A DNA stretch of 64,000 nucleotides. Source: Leifsonia tongyongensis. GTDB taxonomy: Bacteria > Actinomycetota > Actinomycetes > Actinomycetales > Microbacteriaceae. Positions within the stretch are counted from its first letter, which is position 1, and every line of letters begins with the position of its first letter. Under the pieces are notes generated by a model. That model worked only from the letters and a program-made list of their open reading frames with translations, ran no database searches and was not told where the DNA came from. This document shows positions 1 to 7,678 of this stretch, one piece after another. The stretch covers positions 1 to 64,000 of the forward strand of contig NZ_JAAGWY010000006.1 of the NCBI RefSeq assembly GCF_010686705.1. The letters are read 5' to 3'. Position numbers and translations under genes: made by a program.

Positions 1-50
1 GTCAGCTGCTTGGACACGATCTTCAACACGGCGACACGAGCACGAGACAT
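1..50 (-). CDS. N-terminus of a probable IS481-type transposase (cut by window edge)
   Basis: The minus-strand frame opens with ATG at 50 and leaves the window; only about 16 residues (MSRARVAVLKIVSKQL) are visible. This resembles the first helix of the HTH in IS481/integrase-core transposases, where the transposase begins close to the element end. The ATG lies 20 nt inside a TGATGAGTCGGGACAT end motif read on the minus strand (83-68), and matching solo motifs lie just to the right. No Shine-Dalgarno is obvious. The family call rests on a very short stretch plus the adjacent end repeats and is tentative. Confidence 0.4.
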   Translation of the reverse strand, partial: MSRARVAVLKIVSKQL

Positions 51-67
51 AAACCCGACTGTGACGG

Positions 68-83
68 ATGTCCCGACTCATCA
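68..83 (-). mobile_element. putative IS end (terminal inverted repeat)
   Basis: ATGTCCCGACTCATCA on the plus strand is the exact reverse complement of the motif at 140-155 and 243-258. Together with the transposase start at 50 it marks the likely right boundary of the element, near position 83. The boundary is inferred, because no target-site duplication can be checked from one end. Confidence 0.45.
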
Positions 84-137
84 GGGACCTATCAACTGTG
101 ACCTATCTCCTGAACCCAGACACCTCCGGGCGCACTT

Positions 138-240
138 TGTGATGAGTCGGGACATAGGTCTCACCTGAGTCGCGACTTAGGTCTCATCTAGGAAGCCCCT
201 GGCCATCGGCCGGGGGCTTTTTGGTTGTTGCGCCAGTAGG
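138..240 (+). repeat. 103-bp tandem module, copy 1: solo IS end plus hairpin
   Basis: Positions 138-176 are identical over 39 bp to 241-279. Inside copy 1 are two head-to-tail 23-mers (143-165 and 166-188, 20/23 identical) of the form TGAGTCGNGACNTAGGTCTC, which look like repeated transposase-binding sites. A terminator hairpin follows at the same offset as in copy 2. The orientation of the end motif is opposite to the one at 68-83. Confidence 0.6.
194..222 (+). terminator. intrinsic terminator, rightward
   Basis: Arms AAGCCCCTGGCC and GGCCGGGGGCTT pair around an ATC loop, with one mismatch, and are followed by TTTTT. The T-tract is on the plus strand only. No complete plus-strand gene ends just upstream, so it may shield the locus from transcription out of the insertion element. 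Confidence 0.75.
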
Positions 241-343
241 TGTGATGAGTCGGGACATAGGTCTCACCTGAGTCGCGACATCGTTCATAGTTCAGAAGAG
301 CCCGGCCATCGGCCGGGCTCTTTGTTTTCGTCCCGAGAGAGGC
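241..343 (+). repeat. 103-bp tandem module, copy 2
   Basis: The first 39 bp are identical to copy 1. The middle has diverged, and a second hairpin with the same GGCCATCGGCC core sits exactly 103 bp after the first. The second 23-mer is degraded beyond TGAGTCGCGAC. Confidence 0.55.
296..327 (+). terminator. intrinsic terminator, rightward
   Basis: Perfect 12-bp stem (296-307 with 311-322), loop ATC, then TTTGTTTT. It is the second of two near-identical terminators in series. Confidence 0.75.
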
Positions 344-504
344 CGCGTGCTCGCCGACTTGAGGCATATCGGGTTCCCTGAAGCCGCGACAGCGCGTTCG
401 ACTCAGGTCGCGCCGGACAGTCGGACCCCAGACACCTGTCTTGTGGGTGTTGCGCCGCTCTTCGACTGTTAGCGCCGATGGGGTCCGAAAGGTGAGAAAT
501 ACTC

Positions 505-801
505 TTGAATACGGAAGGCGCGGGGGCGTACCGTTCGACCATGTACGCGGACGACCCGGACCCTGACGCCGACGATTACGTGATGGGCTACTGGATGTAC
601 GAGGAGGAGGGGCGCGCCTACCTGGCCACCCGTCCCGACCTGAACTTCGGGGAAGACCACCTGATCCGCTCGGTGGAACTCACCGATTACGGCCCGCGAG
701 GCGGCACGATCACGGTGAGCGTCTCGTACAACCTGACGCCTGAAGAGACCCAGGCCTTGATCCGGGAAGCTCAGGGCAGGCAGACCCTGCGAGGCGAATA
801 G
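505..801 (+). CDS. hypothetical acidic protein, 98 aa
   Basis: No family is recognised. The reading frame shows strong G/C preference at third codon positions, which supports real coding. The TTG at 505 has GGTGAG about 9 nt upstream. An alternative ATG at 541 would give 86 residues starting MYADDPDPDADD and has a poorer ribosome site. The N-terminus is Asp-rich, and the C-terminal third (GGTITVSVSYNLTPEETQAL) looks like a beta-strand pair followed by a helix. There is no signal peptide or membrane segment. The gene stands alone beside insertion-element remains, so recent acquisition is possible. Confidence 0.6.
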   Translation: MNTEGAGAYRSTMYADDPDPDADDYVMGYWMYEEEGRAYLATRPDLNFGEDHLIRSVELTDYGPRGGTITVSVSYNLTPEETQALIREAQGRQTLRGE

Positions 802-844
802 TCCTCGAACGGCTGCCGAGCCGAGTCTGTGACCTTTCGCATAA

Positions 845-1012
845 ATGAGCGACGCACGTTCTCTTGAGTTCGCTCTGCGCACCCTGTTAGCTGAAGTGTC
901 CGTGCTTTCGATCCCCCGCGAAGGCAATTCCCGGACATGGGCGCAACTCGTGGGCGGGCCGGTCGGGCCGTCTGAGGGTGTCCGAGCGGCGGCGGCTGAA
1001 CCTTTCGGGTAG
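845..1012 (+). CDS. possible small ORF, 55 aa
   Basis: An ATG at 845 opens a 55-codon frame (MSDARSLEFALRTLLAEV at the start, with a probable amphipathic helix). It has no clear Shine-Dalgarno and only moderate third-position G/C bias. It is recorded because it is the only plausible content of the 365-base gap between 801 and 1167. It may be a gene remnant or spurious. Confidence 0.2.
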   Translation: MSDARSLEFALRTLLAEVSVLSIPREGNSRTWAQLVGGPVGPSEGVRAAAAEPFG

Positions 1013-1166
1013 GTTGGGTCGTCGCCGCACTTCGATGCCCGGGTCCGGAACGCTCACCGGGAGAAGAGATCCAAGATCGCCATCACACCGTGGGTGATCC
1101 CATCGAGGATCCGCTCGACCCAGAGCCGTACGGTGTAGAGTCCGACACGCGTCGGGCGGCGCGCGC

Positions 1167-1616
1167 TCAGCCTGCCGCCCGCCTCACCAGTTCGCCGATC
1201 CGCGCCTCGACCTCGGGTGTCAGCTCCGTGATCGCATAGGCGACCGGCCACATCTGCCCGTCGTCGAGGCTCGCCGGATCGTTGAATCCAAGGGTCGAAT
1301 ACCGGGTCTTGAACTTCTTCGCCGGCTGGAAGAAGCAGATGGTCTTGCCTTTCCTGGCGTAGGCGGGCATCCCGTACCAGAGCCGGGGCGTCAGCGTCGG
1401 CACGCTTTCCAGGATGACGGTGTGCACACGAGCGGCCAGCTCGCGGTCCAACCCATCCAGTTCGGCGATCTTCGCCTGTACGTCGGCCTCGCCGTCCTCC
1501 CGGACGGTCTTCCCGCCTCGGCGGGCAGCCTTCCGCACCTCCGCCGCTCGCTCCTTCATCGCCGCGCGTTCTTCCGCGGAGAACACGTCTGGTGACTTCT
1601 CTGGCGTCTCGCTCAT
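1167..1616 (-). CDS. DUF1801 (YdhG-like) domain protein, 149 aa
   Basis: The C-terminal two thirds match the DUF1801/YdhG fold: the block LWYGMPAYARKGKTICFFQPA, then SLDDGQMWPVAYAITELTPE. The family includes the Bacillus iron-delivery protein frataxin-homologue Fra/YdhG, but most members have no proven role. The N-terminal ~45 residues are charged and Lys/Arg-rich (MKERAAEVRKAARRGGK). ATG 1616 is preferred for its upstream GAGGAG; longer in-frame starts exist but lack this. A 12-bp direct repeat (GCGTGAACCTTG at 1633-1644 and 1650-1661) lies in its leader. It is divergent from the MFS gene. Confidence 0.75.
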   Translation of the reverse strand: MSETPEKSPDVFSAEERAAMKERAAEVRKAARRGGKTVREDGEADVQAKIAELDGLDRELAARVHTVILESVPTLTPRLWYGMPAYARKGKTICFFQPAKKFKTRYSTLGFNDPASLDDGQMWPVAYAITELTPEVEARIGELVRRAAG

Positions 1617-1734
1617 CGAACGCTCCTCATTTGCGTGAACCTTGGCTTCGCGTGAACCTTGCCGACGCACCCATCCTAGGGAGAGGGCCATAATGTGCTC
1701 GAGGTCCGCAGGCACAGGATGAAGGGAGCACGGG

Positions 1735-3063
1735 ATGCGGAACGAGTCAGTCCCGCGAGCTGAACGCAACCACGCCCGGCCGATGCGTCAGCTCCCACCC
1801 GCCCTCGTCGCAAGCTACGCCGGGTCACCCGAGCGCACGCGCTCACTCTTCCGACGCACCCTGGTCATCGTCATCGTCTCGCAGGTGTTCGGGGGAGCGG
1901 GACTCGCAGCGGGCGTCACCGTCGGCGCACTGCTCGCCGAGAGCATGCTCGGCGCTCCCGGTTTCGCAGGCTTGTCTGCTGCACTCTTCACACTCGGATC
2001 GGCGGCAGCCGCGTTCGTCGTCGGCCGCGTCTCGCAGCGTCAGGGCCGTCGGTCCGGTCTCACGGCAGGCTTCCTGGCCGGCGCTGCCGGGGCGCTGGGC
2101 GTGATCGCCGCGGCGACGATCGGCAGTGTCCCGCTGCTCTTCATCTCCTTTTTCGTCTACGGCGCCGGCATCGCCACCAACCTCCAGGCGCGTTACGCCG
2201 GAACGGACCTGGCCCCGCCGCACAGGCGCGGAACCGCCGTGAGCCTGGCGCTCGTCTCGACGACCCTCGGTGCTGTCGCCGGACCCAACCTGGTCACCCC
2301 GATGGGCCGGGTCGCGACGTCTCTCGGCATTCCCGCTCTCGCGGGCCCGTTCCTGCTCGCGGCCGCGGCCTACCTCATCGCCGGCGTCGTGCTCCTCGTT
2401 TGGCTGCGCCCGGACCCGTTGCTGCTCGCGGCGGCCATCGAGGGTGCATCCGCTCGCGCCGGCGTCGACGCGACCGCCGAGGGTTCCGCGCTGACCGCGC
2501 TCCGCAATCGCGGCGTGGTGGTCGGGGCCACCGTGATGGTGCTCACGCAGGTGGCGATGGTCGCCATCATGACGATGACGCCCGTCTACATGGGCGCCCA
2601 CGGCCATGGCCTGACAGAGGTCGGCGTCGTCATCGGGATCCACATCGGCGCGATGTACCTGCCCTCGTTGGTCACAGGCGTGCTCGTCGACAAGCTCGGG
2701 CGGATGTTCATGGCGATCGCCGCCGGCGTGACGCTCCTTGCGGCCGGGATCGTCAGTGCGACCGCCCCGCCGGATTCGCTGGCTCAACTGGTGCTCGCCC
2801 TCACTCTGCTCGGACTGGGCTGGAATTTCGGACTGATCAGCGGCACGGCACTCGTCGTCGACGCGACGACCCCGCAGAACCGCGCGAAGACGCAGGGCTC
2901 GATCGACGTGCTGATCGCTCTCACGGGTTCGGCGGGAGGAGCGCTCTCCGGAGTGGTGATGGCGAGCACCAGCTATGCGCTGCTGTCGCTCGCCGGCGGC
3001 ATCCTCTCGATTCTCCTGATCCCTGTGGTGCTCTGGTCGCGCCGCCCGACCGCCGCCGCCTGA
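1735..3063 (+). CDS. MFS transporter, 442 aa
   Basis: Hydrophobic protein with about twelve predicted membrane segments beginning near residue 40. The loop 2-3 motif appears as GRVSQRQGRRSG, and a second copy in the other half as GVLVDKLGRMFMA, the usual duplicated major-facilitator signature. Inner-membrane proton-coupled transport is inferred; the layout looks more like a DHA-type exporter than the aromatic-acid importer PcaK. ATG 1735 has GAAGGGAG six bases upstream. It precedes the IclR/pob-pca locus but is separated from it by a long palindrome, so co-regulation is unproven. Confidence 0.85.
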   Translation: MRNESVPRAERNHARPMRQLPPALVASYAGSPERTRSLFRRTLVIVIVSQVFGGAGLAAGVTVGALLAESMLGAPGFAGLSAALFTLGSAAAAFVVGRVSQRQGRRSGLTAGFLAGAAGALGVIAAATIGSVPLLFISFFVYGAGIATNLQARYAGTDLAPPHRRGTAVSLALVSTTLGAVAGPNLVTPMGRVATSLGIPALAGPFLLAAAAYLIAGVVLLVWLRPDPLLLAAAIEGASARAGVDATAEGSALTALRNRGVVVGATVMVLTQVAMVAIMTMTPVYMGAHGHGLTEVGVVIGIHIGAMYLPSLVTGVLVDKLGRMFMAIAAGVTLLAAGIVSATAPPDSLAQLVLALTLLGLGWNFGLISGTALVVDATTPQNRAKTQGSIDVLIALTGSAGGALSGVVMASTSYALLSLAGGILSILLIPVVLWSRRPTAAA

Positions 3064-3079
3064 GCGCGCCAGTCCTCAT

Positions 3080-3136
3080 CGAGTCGTCACGCTCTCCCCT
3101 CAAACGCGACGGTTAGGGGGAGTTGGTGACGACTCG
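3080..3136. repeat. 57-bp intergenic palindrome (copy A)
   Basis: CGAGTCGTCAC at 3080-3090 pairs with GTGACGACTCG at 3126-3136. An inner CTCCCC/GGGGAG stem (3094-3099 with 3117-3122) extends it across a 3x3 internal loop. There is no T-tract. It shares length and CGAG/CTCG ends with the elements at 23019, 43508 and 44530. Its position just after the MFS stop suggests a U-less terminator, but it could also be a regulator site upstream of the IclR gene. Confidence 0.7.
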
Positions 3137-3161
3137 AGGGCTCGCATCGACGGCGAGACCT

Positions 3162-3173
3162 TAGGCTGGCGGC
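3162..3173 (+). promoter_or_regulatory. -10 element of the leaderless IclR-family gene
   Basis: TAGGCT at 3162-3167 lies 6 nt before ATG 3174. This matches the TANNNT-N6-ATG layout of leaderless transcripts, and there is no Shine-Dalgarno. Confidence 0.6.
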
Positions 3174-3929
3174 ATGGCCGGTGGTGCAGGCGACGAGCGC
3201 AGTGTCGCGGAGCGCGTCTTCGCCATCGCCGACGCGTTCGAGCGCGGGGGCGAGCTGACGCTCAGCGAGGTCGCCCGCCGCGCGAACCTGCCGACGTCGA
3301 CCGCCCATCGCCTGCTCGCCGAATGGGTCTCCTGGGGCGGGCTCGTGCGCGGCGACGACGGCCGCTACCGGGTCGGCATGAAGTTGTGGCGGCTGGGCGT
3401 GCGGCAGCCCACGGCACGGCGACTCCGTGAGGTCGCGCGCCCTTACCTCGAGGACCTCCTCGAGGCCACGGGCGAGCACGTCCACCTCGCGGTGCGCGAC
3501 GGGCTCGGCGTCGTCTACCTGGAGCGCTTCTCCGGGCCTGGTGCGGTGAGGGTGATTAGCGATGTCGGATCACGCCTGCCGCTCCATGCGACCGGTGTCG
3601 GTCTCGTCCTCCTCGCCTACGCGCCGCCGGAAGTGTTCGCGGAGGTTCTTGCCGGTCCTCCGCGGAAGTTCCTCCCCAACACGTTGACGGGTGAGGCCGA
3701 GTTGCGATCGCGGCTCGCGGACATCCGCTCGACCGGCATCTCCCGGTCGGTGGAGGAGTTGACCCGCGGCGCCTTCTCCGTCGCAGCCCCGGTGCGCGAT
3801 AGTGCGGGTGACGTGGTCGCGGCCGTCTCGATCATCGCGCATGTCGAGCGGAGGGATGAGCCGCAGTTCCCGCTCGGCGTGCGGATGGCGGCGCGCGGCA
3901 TCTCGGGAGCCCTCAGCATCCGTCGCTGA
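3174..3929 (+). CDS. IclR-family transcriptional regulator of the pob/pca operon
   Basis: 251 residues. An N-terminal winged helix (about 8-75, with LTLSEVARRANLPTSTAHRLL as the recognition region) is followed by an IclR effector domain (about 90-250). IclR-family PobR, PcaU and PcaR control 4-hydroxybenzoate and protocatechuate genes in other bacteria. The divergence-free position directly before pobA, with two palindromes in between, points to local control of this operon. The effector could be 4-hydroxybenzoate, protocatechuate or 3-oxoadipate; the sequence does not decide. The start is ATG 3174, read as leaderless. Confidence 0.85.
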   Translation: MAGGAGDERSVAERVFAIADAFERGGELTLSEVARRANLPTSTAHRLLAEWVSWGGLVRGDDGRYRVGMKLWRLGVRQPTARRLREVARPYLEDLLEATGEHVHLAVRDGLGVVYLERFSGPGAVRVISDVGSRLPLHATGVGLVLLAYAPPEVFAEVLAGPPRKFLPNTLTGEAELRSRLADIRSTGISRSVEELTRGAFSVAAPVRDSAGDVVAAVSIIAHVERRDEPQFPLGVRMAARGISGALSIRR

Positions 3930-3934
3930 TTCGC

Positions 3935-3951
3935 TTTCCACTCAGTGGAAA
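3935..3951. promoter_or_regulatory. candidate IclR-type operator
   Basis: TTTCCACTCAGTGGAAA is a perfect palindrome with a single central base, five bases after the IclR-family stop codon and upstream of pobA. TTTCCA/TGGAAA half sites are typical of IclR-family binding sites. It is the best candidate for the operator of the pob-pca genes. Confidence 0.6.
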
Positions 3952-3981
3952 TCCGTACCCCAGAGCGACGACGAGCGACCA

Positions 3982-4003
3982 CGATGGGTAAACCTTCCCA
4001 TCG
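3982..4003. promoter_or_regulatory. second palindrome in the pobA leader
   Basis: CGATGGG (3982-3988) and CCCATCG (3997-4003) flank an 8-nt AT-richer spacer, 31 bp after the first palindrome and 18 bp before the pobA GTG. It could be a second operator or an mRNA hairpin near the ribosome site. Confidence 0.45.
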
Positions 4004-4021
4004 ACGCGAAAGGCGGGACCC

Positions 4022-5191
4022 GTGCGAACGCAGGTCGCCATCATCGGAGCCGGTCCCGCAGGGCTCCTGCTCGGCCACATCCTCCGCCGCGCCGGCATCG
4101 ACTTCGTGATCCTCGAACAGAAGTCACGCGAATACGTGCTGGGGCGCATCCGGGCCGGGGTTCTCGAGCAGGGCTCCGTCGACATCCTGCGCGACCTCGA
4201 CCTCGACGCCGACCTCCGGGAGCGCGGGCTCACCCACCACGGCATCTACCTGCAGTACGAGAGCAGGCGCCACCACGTCGACTTCCTCGAGCTCGTGGGT
4301 CGCACCGTGACCATCTATGGTCAGCAGGCGCTCGTGCACCACCTTCTCGCCGAGCACGACCGGTTCGGCTCCGACGTGCGGTTCGAGGTGGATGCGGTGC
4401 TCCCGCACGCCATCGATTCGAACGATCCGTACGTCACGGCCATCCACGCCGGCGAGGAGCTCCGCATCCACGCCGACTTCATCGTGGGCGCCGACGGGTA
4501 CCACGGCGTGTGCCGGCCGGCCATCCCCGGTGTCTCAGCGTACGAGCGCAGCTACCCGTATGCCTGGCTCGGCATACTCGCCGACGTCGCTCCGTCGACC
4601 GACGACCTCATCTACGCCCTGCATCCCGACGGTTTCGCGATGCACTCCATGCGGTCGGTCGAGGTCTCGCGCCTGTATCTCCAGGTCGACCCCGACGAGT
4701 CGATCGACGCCTGGCCGGACGACCGCATCTGGGATGCGCTCCAGGAGCGGCTCGGAGTCCCTGGCTGGACGCTCCAGCAGGGGCCCATCACCGAGAAGTC
4801 GATCACGCCGATGCGCAGCTTCGTCGCCTCCACCCTGGAGCACGGTCGCCTGTTCCTTGCCGGTGACGCGGGCCACATCGTCCCACCCACCGGCGCGAAG
4901 GGCCTCAACTCCGCCATCGGCGATGTGGCGCTGCTCGGCCGCGCGCTCATCGCGCAGCAGGGCGGCGACGAGTCGCAACTGCGCGTGTACAGCGGCTCCG
5001 CACTTGCACGCCAGTGGAAGGTGCAGCAGTTCTCGCAGTGGATGACCGAGTTACTCCACGTCGATCGCCGGCTGGCGCCGTCCGAAGCCGCATTCCGCTA
5101 CCGCAGTCAGGTCGGCCGGCTCGAATACACCACCGCGTCCCGCCATGCCGAGGCGGCGCTCGCCGAACAATATGCCGGACTCCCGTTCTGA
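4022..5191 (+). CDS. pobA: 4-hydroxybenzoate 3-monooxygenase
   Basis: FAD- and NAD(P)H-dependent hydroxylase converting 4-hydroxybenzoate to protocatechuate. At 389 residues it has the family length. The dinucleotide-binding GAGPAG is at about 9-14, the family block GRIRAGVLEQGSVDIL follows, the DG motif is FIVGADGYHGVCR, and the second FAD motif is FLAGDAGHIVPPTGAKGLN near residue 285. GTG 4022 is the only start that keeps the Rossmann strand complete. pobA opens the operon and feeds substrate to pcaHG, whose start lies 13 nt after its stop. Expression is probably under the IclR-type regulator immediately upstream. Confidence 0.95.
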   Translation: MRTQVAIIGAGPAGLLLGHILRRAGIDFVILEQKSREYVLGRIRAGVLEQGSVDILRDLDLDADLRERGLTHHGIYLQYESRRHHVDFLELVGRTVTIYGQQALVHHLLAEHDRFGSDVRFEVDAVLPHAIDSNDPYVTAIHAGEELRIHADFIVGADGYHGVCRPAIPGVSAYERSYPYAWLGILADVAPSTDDLIYALHPDGFAMHSMRSVEVSRLYLQVDPDESIDAWPDDRIWDALQERLGVPGWTLQQGPITEKSITPMRSFVASTLEHGRLFLAGDAGHIVPPTGAKGLNSAIGDVALLGRALIAQQGGDESQLRVYSGSALARQWKVQQFSQWMTELLHVDRRLAPSEAAFRYRSQVGRLEYTTASRHAEAALAEQYAGLPF

Positions 5192-5204
5192 GGATGCACC
5201 ACAG

Positions 5205-5969
5205 ATGACCGAACCCACCCAAAACGAGATCAGCCGCGAGATCGCTGAAGGCCATGCTGCAGCGGCCGAGGCAGGTCGCCTGCCGGAGCAGGCGCTCCGT
5301 GACTTCGCTCCGTACCGTAGCTCCCTACTGCGGCATCCGACCCACGAGCTCGTTCGCGCCGATCCCGAAGAGATCGAGCTCGTCTCACCCACCTTCGGGC
5401 ACTCGGATGTCGGAGTCCTCGAGAACGACCTCACCAGCCAGCACAGCGGCGAACCGCTCGGCGAACGCATCGTCGTCACGGGGCGCGTCCTCGACGGCGA
5501 AGGGCGCCCGGTGCGCGGACAGCTGATCGAGATCTGGCAGGCCAACGCAGGCGGACGCTACGTTCACAAGCGCGACCAGCATCCGGCTCCGCTCGACCCC
5601 AACTTCAGCGGCGTCGGGCGCGCGATCACCGAAGACGACGGCTCCTACCGGTTCGTCACGATCAAGCCCGGCCCGTATCCGTGGCGCAACCACCGGAACG
5701 CGTGGCGGCCGGCGCACATCCATTTCTCCTTGTTCGGTACGCAGTTCACGCAGCGCCTGATCACCCAGATGTACTTTCCGAGCGACCCGCTCTTCGCTCT
5801 CGACCCGATCTATCAGTCGATCGTCGACCCAGCAGCCCGCGACCGGCTCATCGCCGAGTACGATCACGATCTGAGCGTGCCCGAATGGGCTCTCGGCTAC
5901 CGGTGGGACATCGTGCTCACCGGAAACAAGGCGACCTGGATGGAGCCGGAGGAAGGCGAGCATGTCTGA
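5205..5969 (+). CDS. pcaH: protocatechuate 3,4-dioxygenase beta subunit
   Basis: Intradiol ring-cleaving dioxygenase subunit that carries the non-haem Fe(III) site. Tyr119, Tyr158, His171 and His173 (in GRY, GPYPW and RPAHIHF) have the spacing of the known Tyr/Tyr/His/His ligands. With the alpha subunit it cleaves protocatechuate to 3-carboxy-cis,cis-muconate. ATG 5205 is chosen because GAGGA lies about 10 nt upstream and it follows the pobA stop. A longer frame opens at 5145 but overlaps pobA. 254 residues, within the usual length. It overlaps pcaG by 8 bp. Confidence 0.95.
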   Translation: MTEPTQNEISREIAEGHAAAAEAGRLPEQALRDFAPYRSSLLRHPTHELVRADPEEIELVSPTFGHSDVGVLENDLTSQHSGEPLGERIVVTGRVLDGEGRPVRGQLIEIWQANAGGRYVHKRDQHPAPLDPNFSGVGRAITEDDGSYRFVTIKPGPYPWRNHRNAWRPAHIHFSLFGTQFTQRLITQMYFPSDPLFALDPIYQSIVDPAARDRLIAEYDHDLSVPEWALGYRWDIVLTGNKATWMEPEEGEHV

Positions 5970-6546
5970 AACGAATGAGCACGCATACCCGCAGACCCCG
6001 TCGCAGACGATCGGGCCCTTCTACGGGTTCGCGCTGCCGTACGACGGCGGACCGCAGGTCGCAGCGCCGTGGCAGGCCGACTCCATCCGCCTCCACGGCG
6101 TCGTCTCCGACGGGGCCGGCGAGCCGGTTCCGGATGCACTGCTCGAGGTCTGGGGCGCCGACAGCTCCGGCGTCCCGATCGCGAGGGTCGGCAGCATCCA
6201 CCGCGACGGCTACACGGTAACCGGGTTCGGGCGTGCACCGACCGACCGCGCAGGAGCGTATTCGTTCACCACCGTCAAGCCCGGACCGACCCGTGCCGGC
6301 GCGGCCCCCTACCTGCTCGTGACGGTGTTCGCGCGCGGGCTCCTGCACCACCTCTTCACGCGGGCGTACTTCGGCGACGAGTCCGACCGCAACGAGGCGG
6401 ACCCCTTCCTCGCCGGCGTCGATGAAGCCCGGCGGGGGACGCTCGTCGCGGTTCCCGACGCCGAGCGAAGCTACCGGTTCGACATCCACCTCCAGGGGGA
6501 GGCGGAGACCGTCTTCCTCGACTTCCGGGGGGATGGCCGTGGCTGA
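5962..6546 (+). CDS. pcaG: protocatechuate 3,4-dioxygenase alpha subunit
   Basis: 194-residue partner of PcaH with the same intradiol dioxygenase fold (SQTIGPFYGFALPYDGG at the N-terminus, GAYSFTTVKPGP core) but without the full set of iron ligands, as is normal for alpha subunits. A strong GGAGGAAGG precedes ATG 5962, which lies inside the end of pcaH, indicating coupled translation and equal subunit supply. Confidence 0.93.
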   Translation: MSETNEHAYPQTPSQTIGPFYGFALPYDGGPQVAAPWQADSIRLHGVVSDGAGEPVPDALLEVWGADSSGVPIARVGSIHRDGYTVTGFGRAPTDRAGAYSFTTVKPGPTRAGAAPYLLVTVFARGLLHHLFTRAYFGDESDRNEADPFLAGVDEARRGTLVAVPDAERSYRFDIHLQGEAETVFLDFRGDGRG

Positions 6547-7678
6547 CGCCTTCGATTGGGGACTTCTCGAGCCGGCGGGGGAAGCTGGATCGGCTGCCGG
6601 CGACGACGCGGTGCTGAGTGCGCTCGTCGCCGTCGAACGTGCGCTTGTGCTCGCGTGGGCGGATCTGGACGGACGCAACGGCGAAGCGCTGGCGGCACTG
6701 CTCGACGCATCGGCACTCGACCGGGGGGCTCTTGTCGCAGGACTCCGCAGAGACGGTGTGCCGGTCATCTCACTGGTCGAACAGCTTCGGGCGCAGGCGG
6801 GCGACCGCGCTGACGAGGTTCATCGTGGCGCGACGAGCCAGGACATCCTCGACTCGGCGCTCATGCTCGTCTCGCGCGACGTCCTGGCCGCAGCCCGCGG
6901 CGAGCTCCTCGCGGCGGGCAACGCGTTCGCGGCCCTCGCCCGCCGTGAGAGCGCGACACCGTACGTCGCGCGCACGCTCACGCAGGAGGCAGAGCCCACC
7001 ACCCTCGGCGCCGCCATCGCGGTGTGGCTCGACGCCGTGTCGTCGTCGGTCGAGGCCCTCGACGCTGCGGCGTTTCCCGTGCAGCTCGGGGGAGCGGTCG
7101 GCACGGGCGAGGCCTTCGCACGCCTCTCGGGCCGTGCGGATGCGCCTGCCGCACTCCGCGCATCCGTCGCACGTCACCTCCACCTCGCAGATCCCGGGCG
7201 GGCCTGGCACACCGACCGCTCGCCCGTGCTCGCCGTCGCCGGGGTGGCCGCACTCGTGTGTGTGAGCGCAGGACGCGTGGGCCGTGCCCTCGCCCTCGGC
7301 GCCCGGGACGGCATCCTGCAGCCCGACCAGGGCGGCGGGTCGTCCGCGATGCCGCACAAGCACAATCCGGTCGATGCGGTCATCCTCACTGCGAACGGCC
7401 TTCGAGCGGGTGGCCTGGTCGCGACCTTGCACGCGGCGGCGCTCAGTTCCGATGCCCGCCCAGCGGGCGAATGGCATGCGGAGTGGCAGGCATGGCGCGG
7501 TCTGCTCCGTCTCGCTGCGGAGAGCGCGGCCGTGCTCGCCAACGCCGCAGCCCATCTGGTGGTCGATCCGCCGGCGGCGACCGGGGCCGTGACCGCGATC
7601 GCCGCAGCCAGTGCCGTCGTGGACGCGTCACGCGCCCGGTTCGCCGCGCTCGCACCCGAAGCGGGGATCCCCCGATGA
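6539..7678 (+). CDS. pcaB: 3-carboxy-cis,cis-muconate cycloisomerase
   Basis: Fumarase/argininosuccinase-superfamily enzyme that converts carboxymuconate to 4-carboxymuconolactone. The superfamily signature GGSSAMPHKHNPVDA is at about 264-278, and the first conserved region is VHRGATSQDILDSALM. GTG 6539 is preferred because GGGGGG ends 6 nt before it; ATG 6533, two codons earlier, has no spacing for this site. 379 residues, shorter than the ~450 of Pseudomonas PcaB but like many actinobacterial forms. It overlaps pcaG by 8 bp and pcaL by 4 bp. Confidence 0.92.
   Translation: MADAFDWGLLEPAGEAGSAAGDDAVLSALVAVERALVLAWADLDGRNGEALAALLDASALDRGALVAGLRRDGVPVISLVEQLRAQAGDRADEVHRGATSQDILDSALMLVSRDVLAAARGELLAAGNAFAALARRESATPYVARTLTQEAEPTTLGAAIAVWLDAVSSSVEALDAAAFPVQLGGAVGTGEAFARLSGRADAPAALRASVARHLHLADPGRAWHTDRSPVLAVAGVAALVCVSAGRVGRALALGARDGILQPDQGGGSSAMPHKHNPVDAVILTANGLRAGGLVATLHAAALSSDARPAGEWHAEWQAWRGLLRLAAESAAVLANAAAHLVVDPPAATGAVTAIAAASAVVDASRARFAALAPEAGIPR

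Noticed and set aside
1054-1166. Minus-strand frame with a plausible helix (GLYTVRLWVERILDGITHGV) after the DUF1801 stop
   Set aside because: Third-position G/C looks coding, but no in-frame ATG or GTG exists except inside the DUF1801 gene. It may be a gene remnant; not enough to call a gene.
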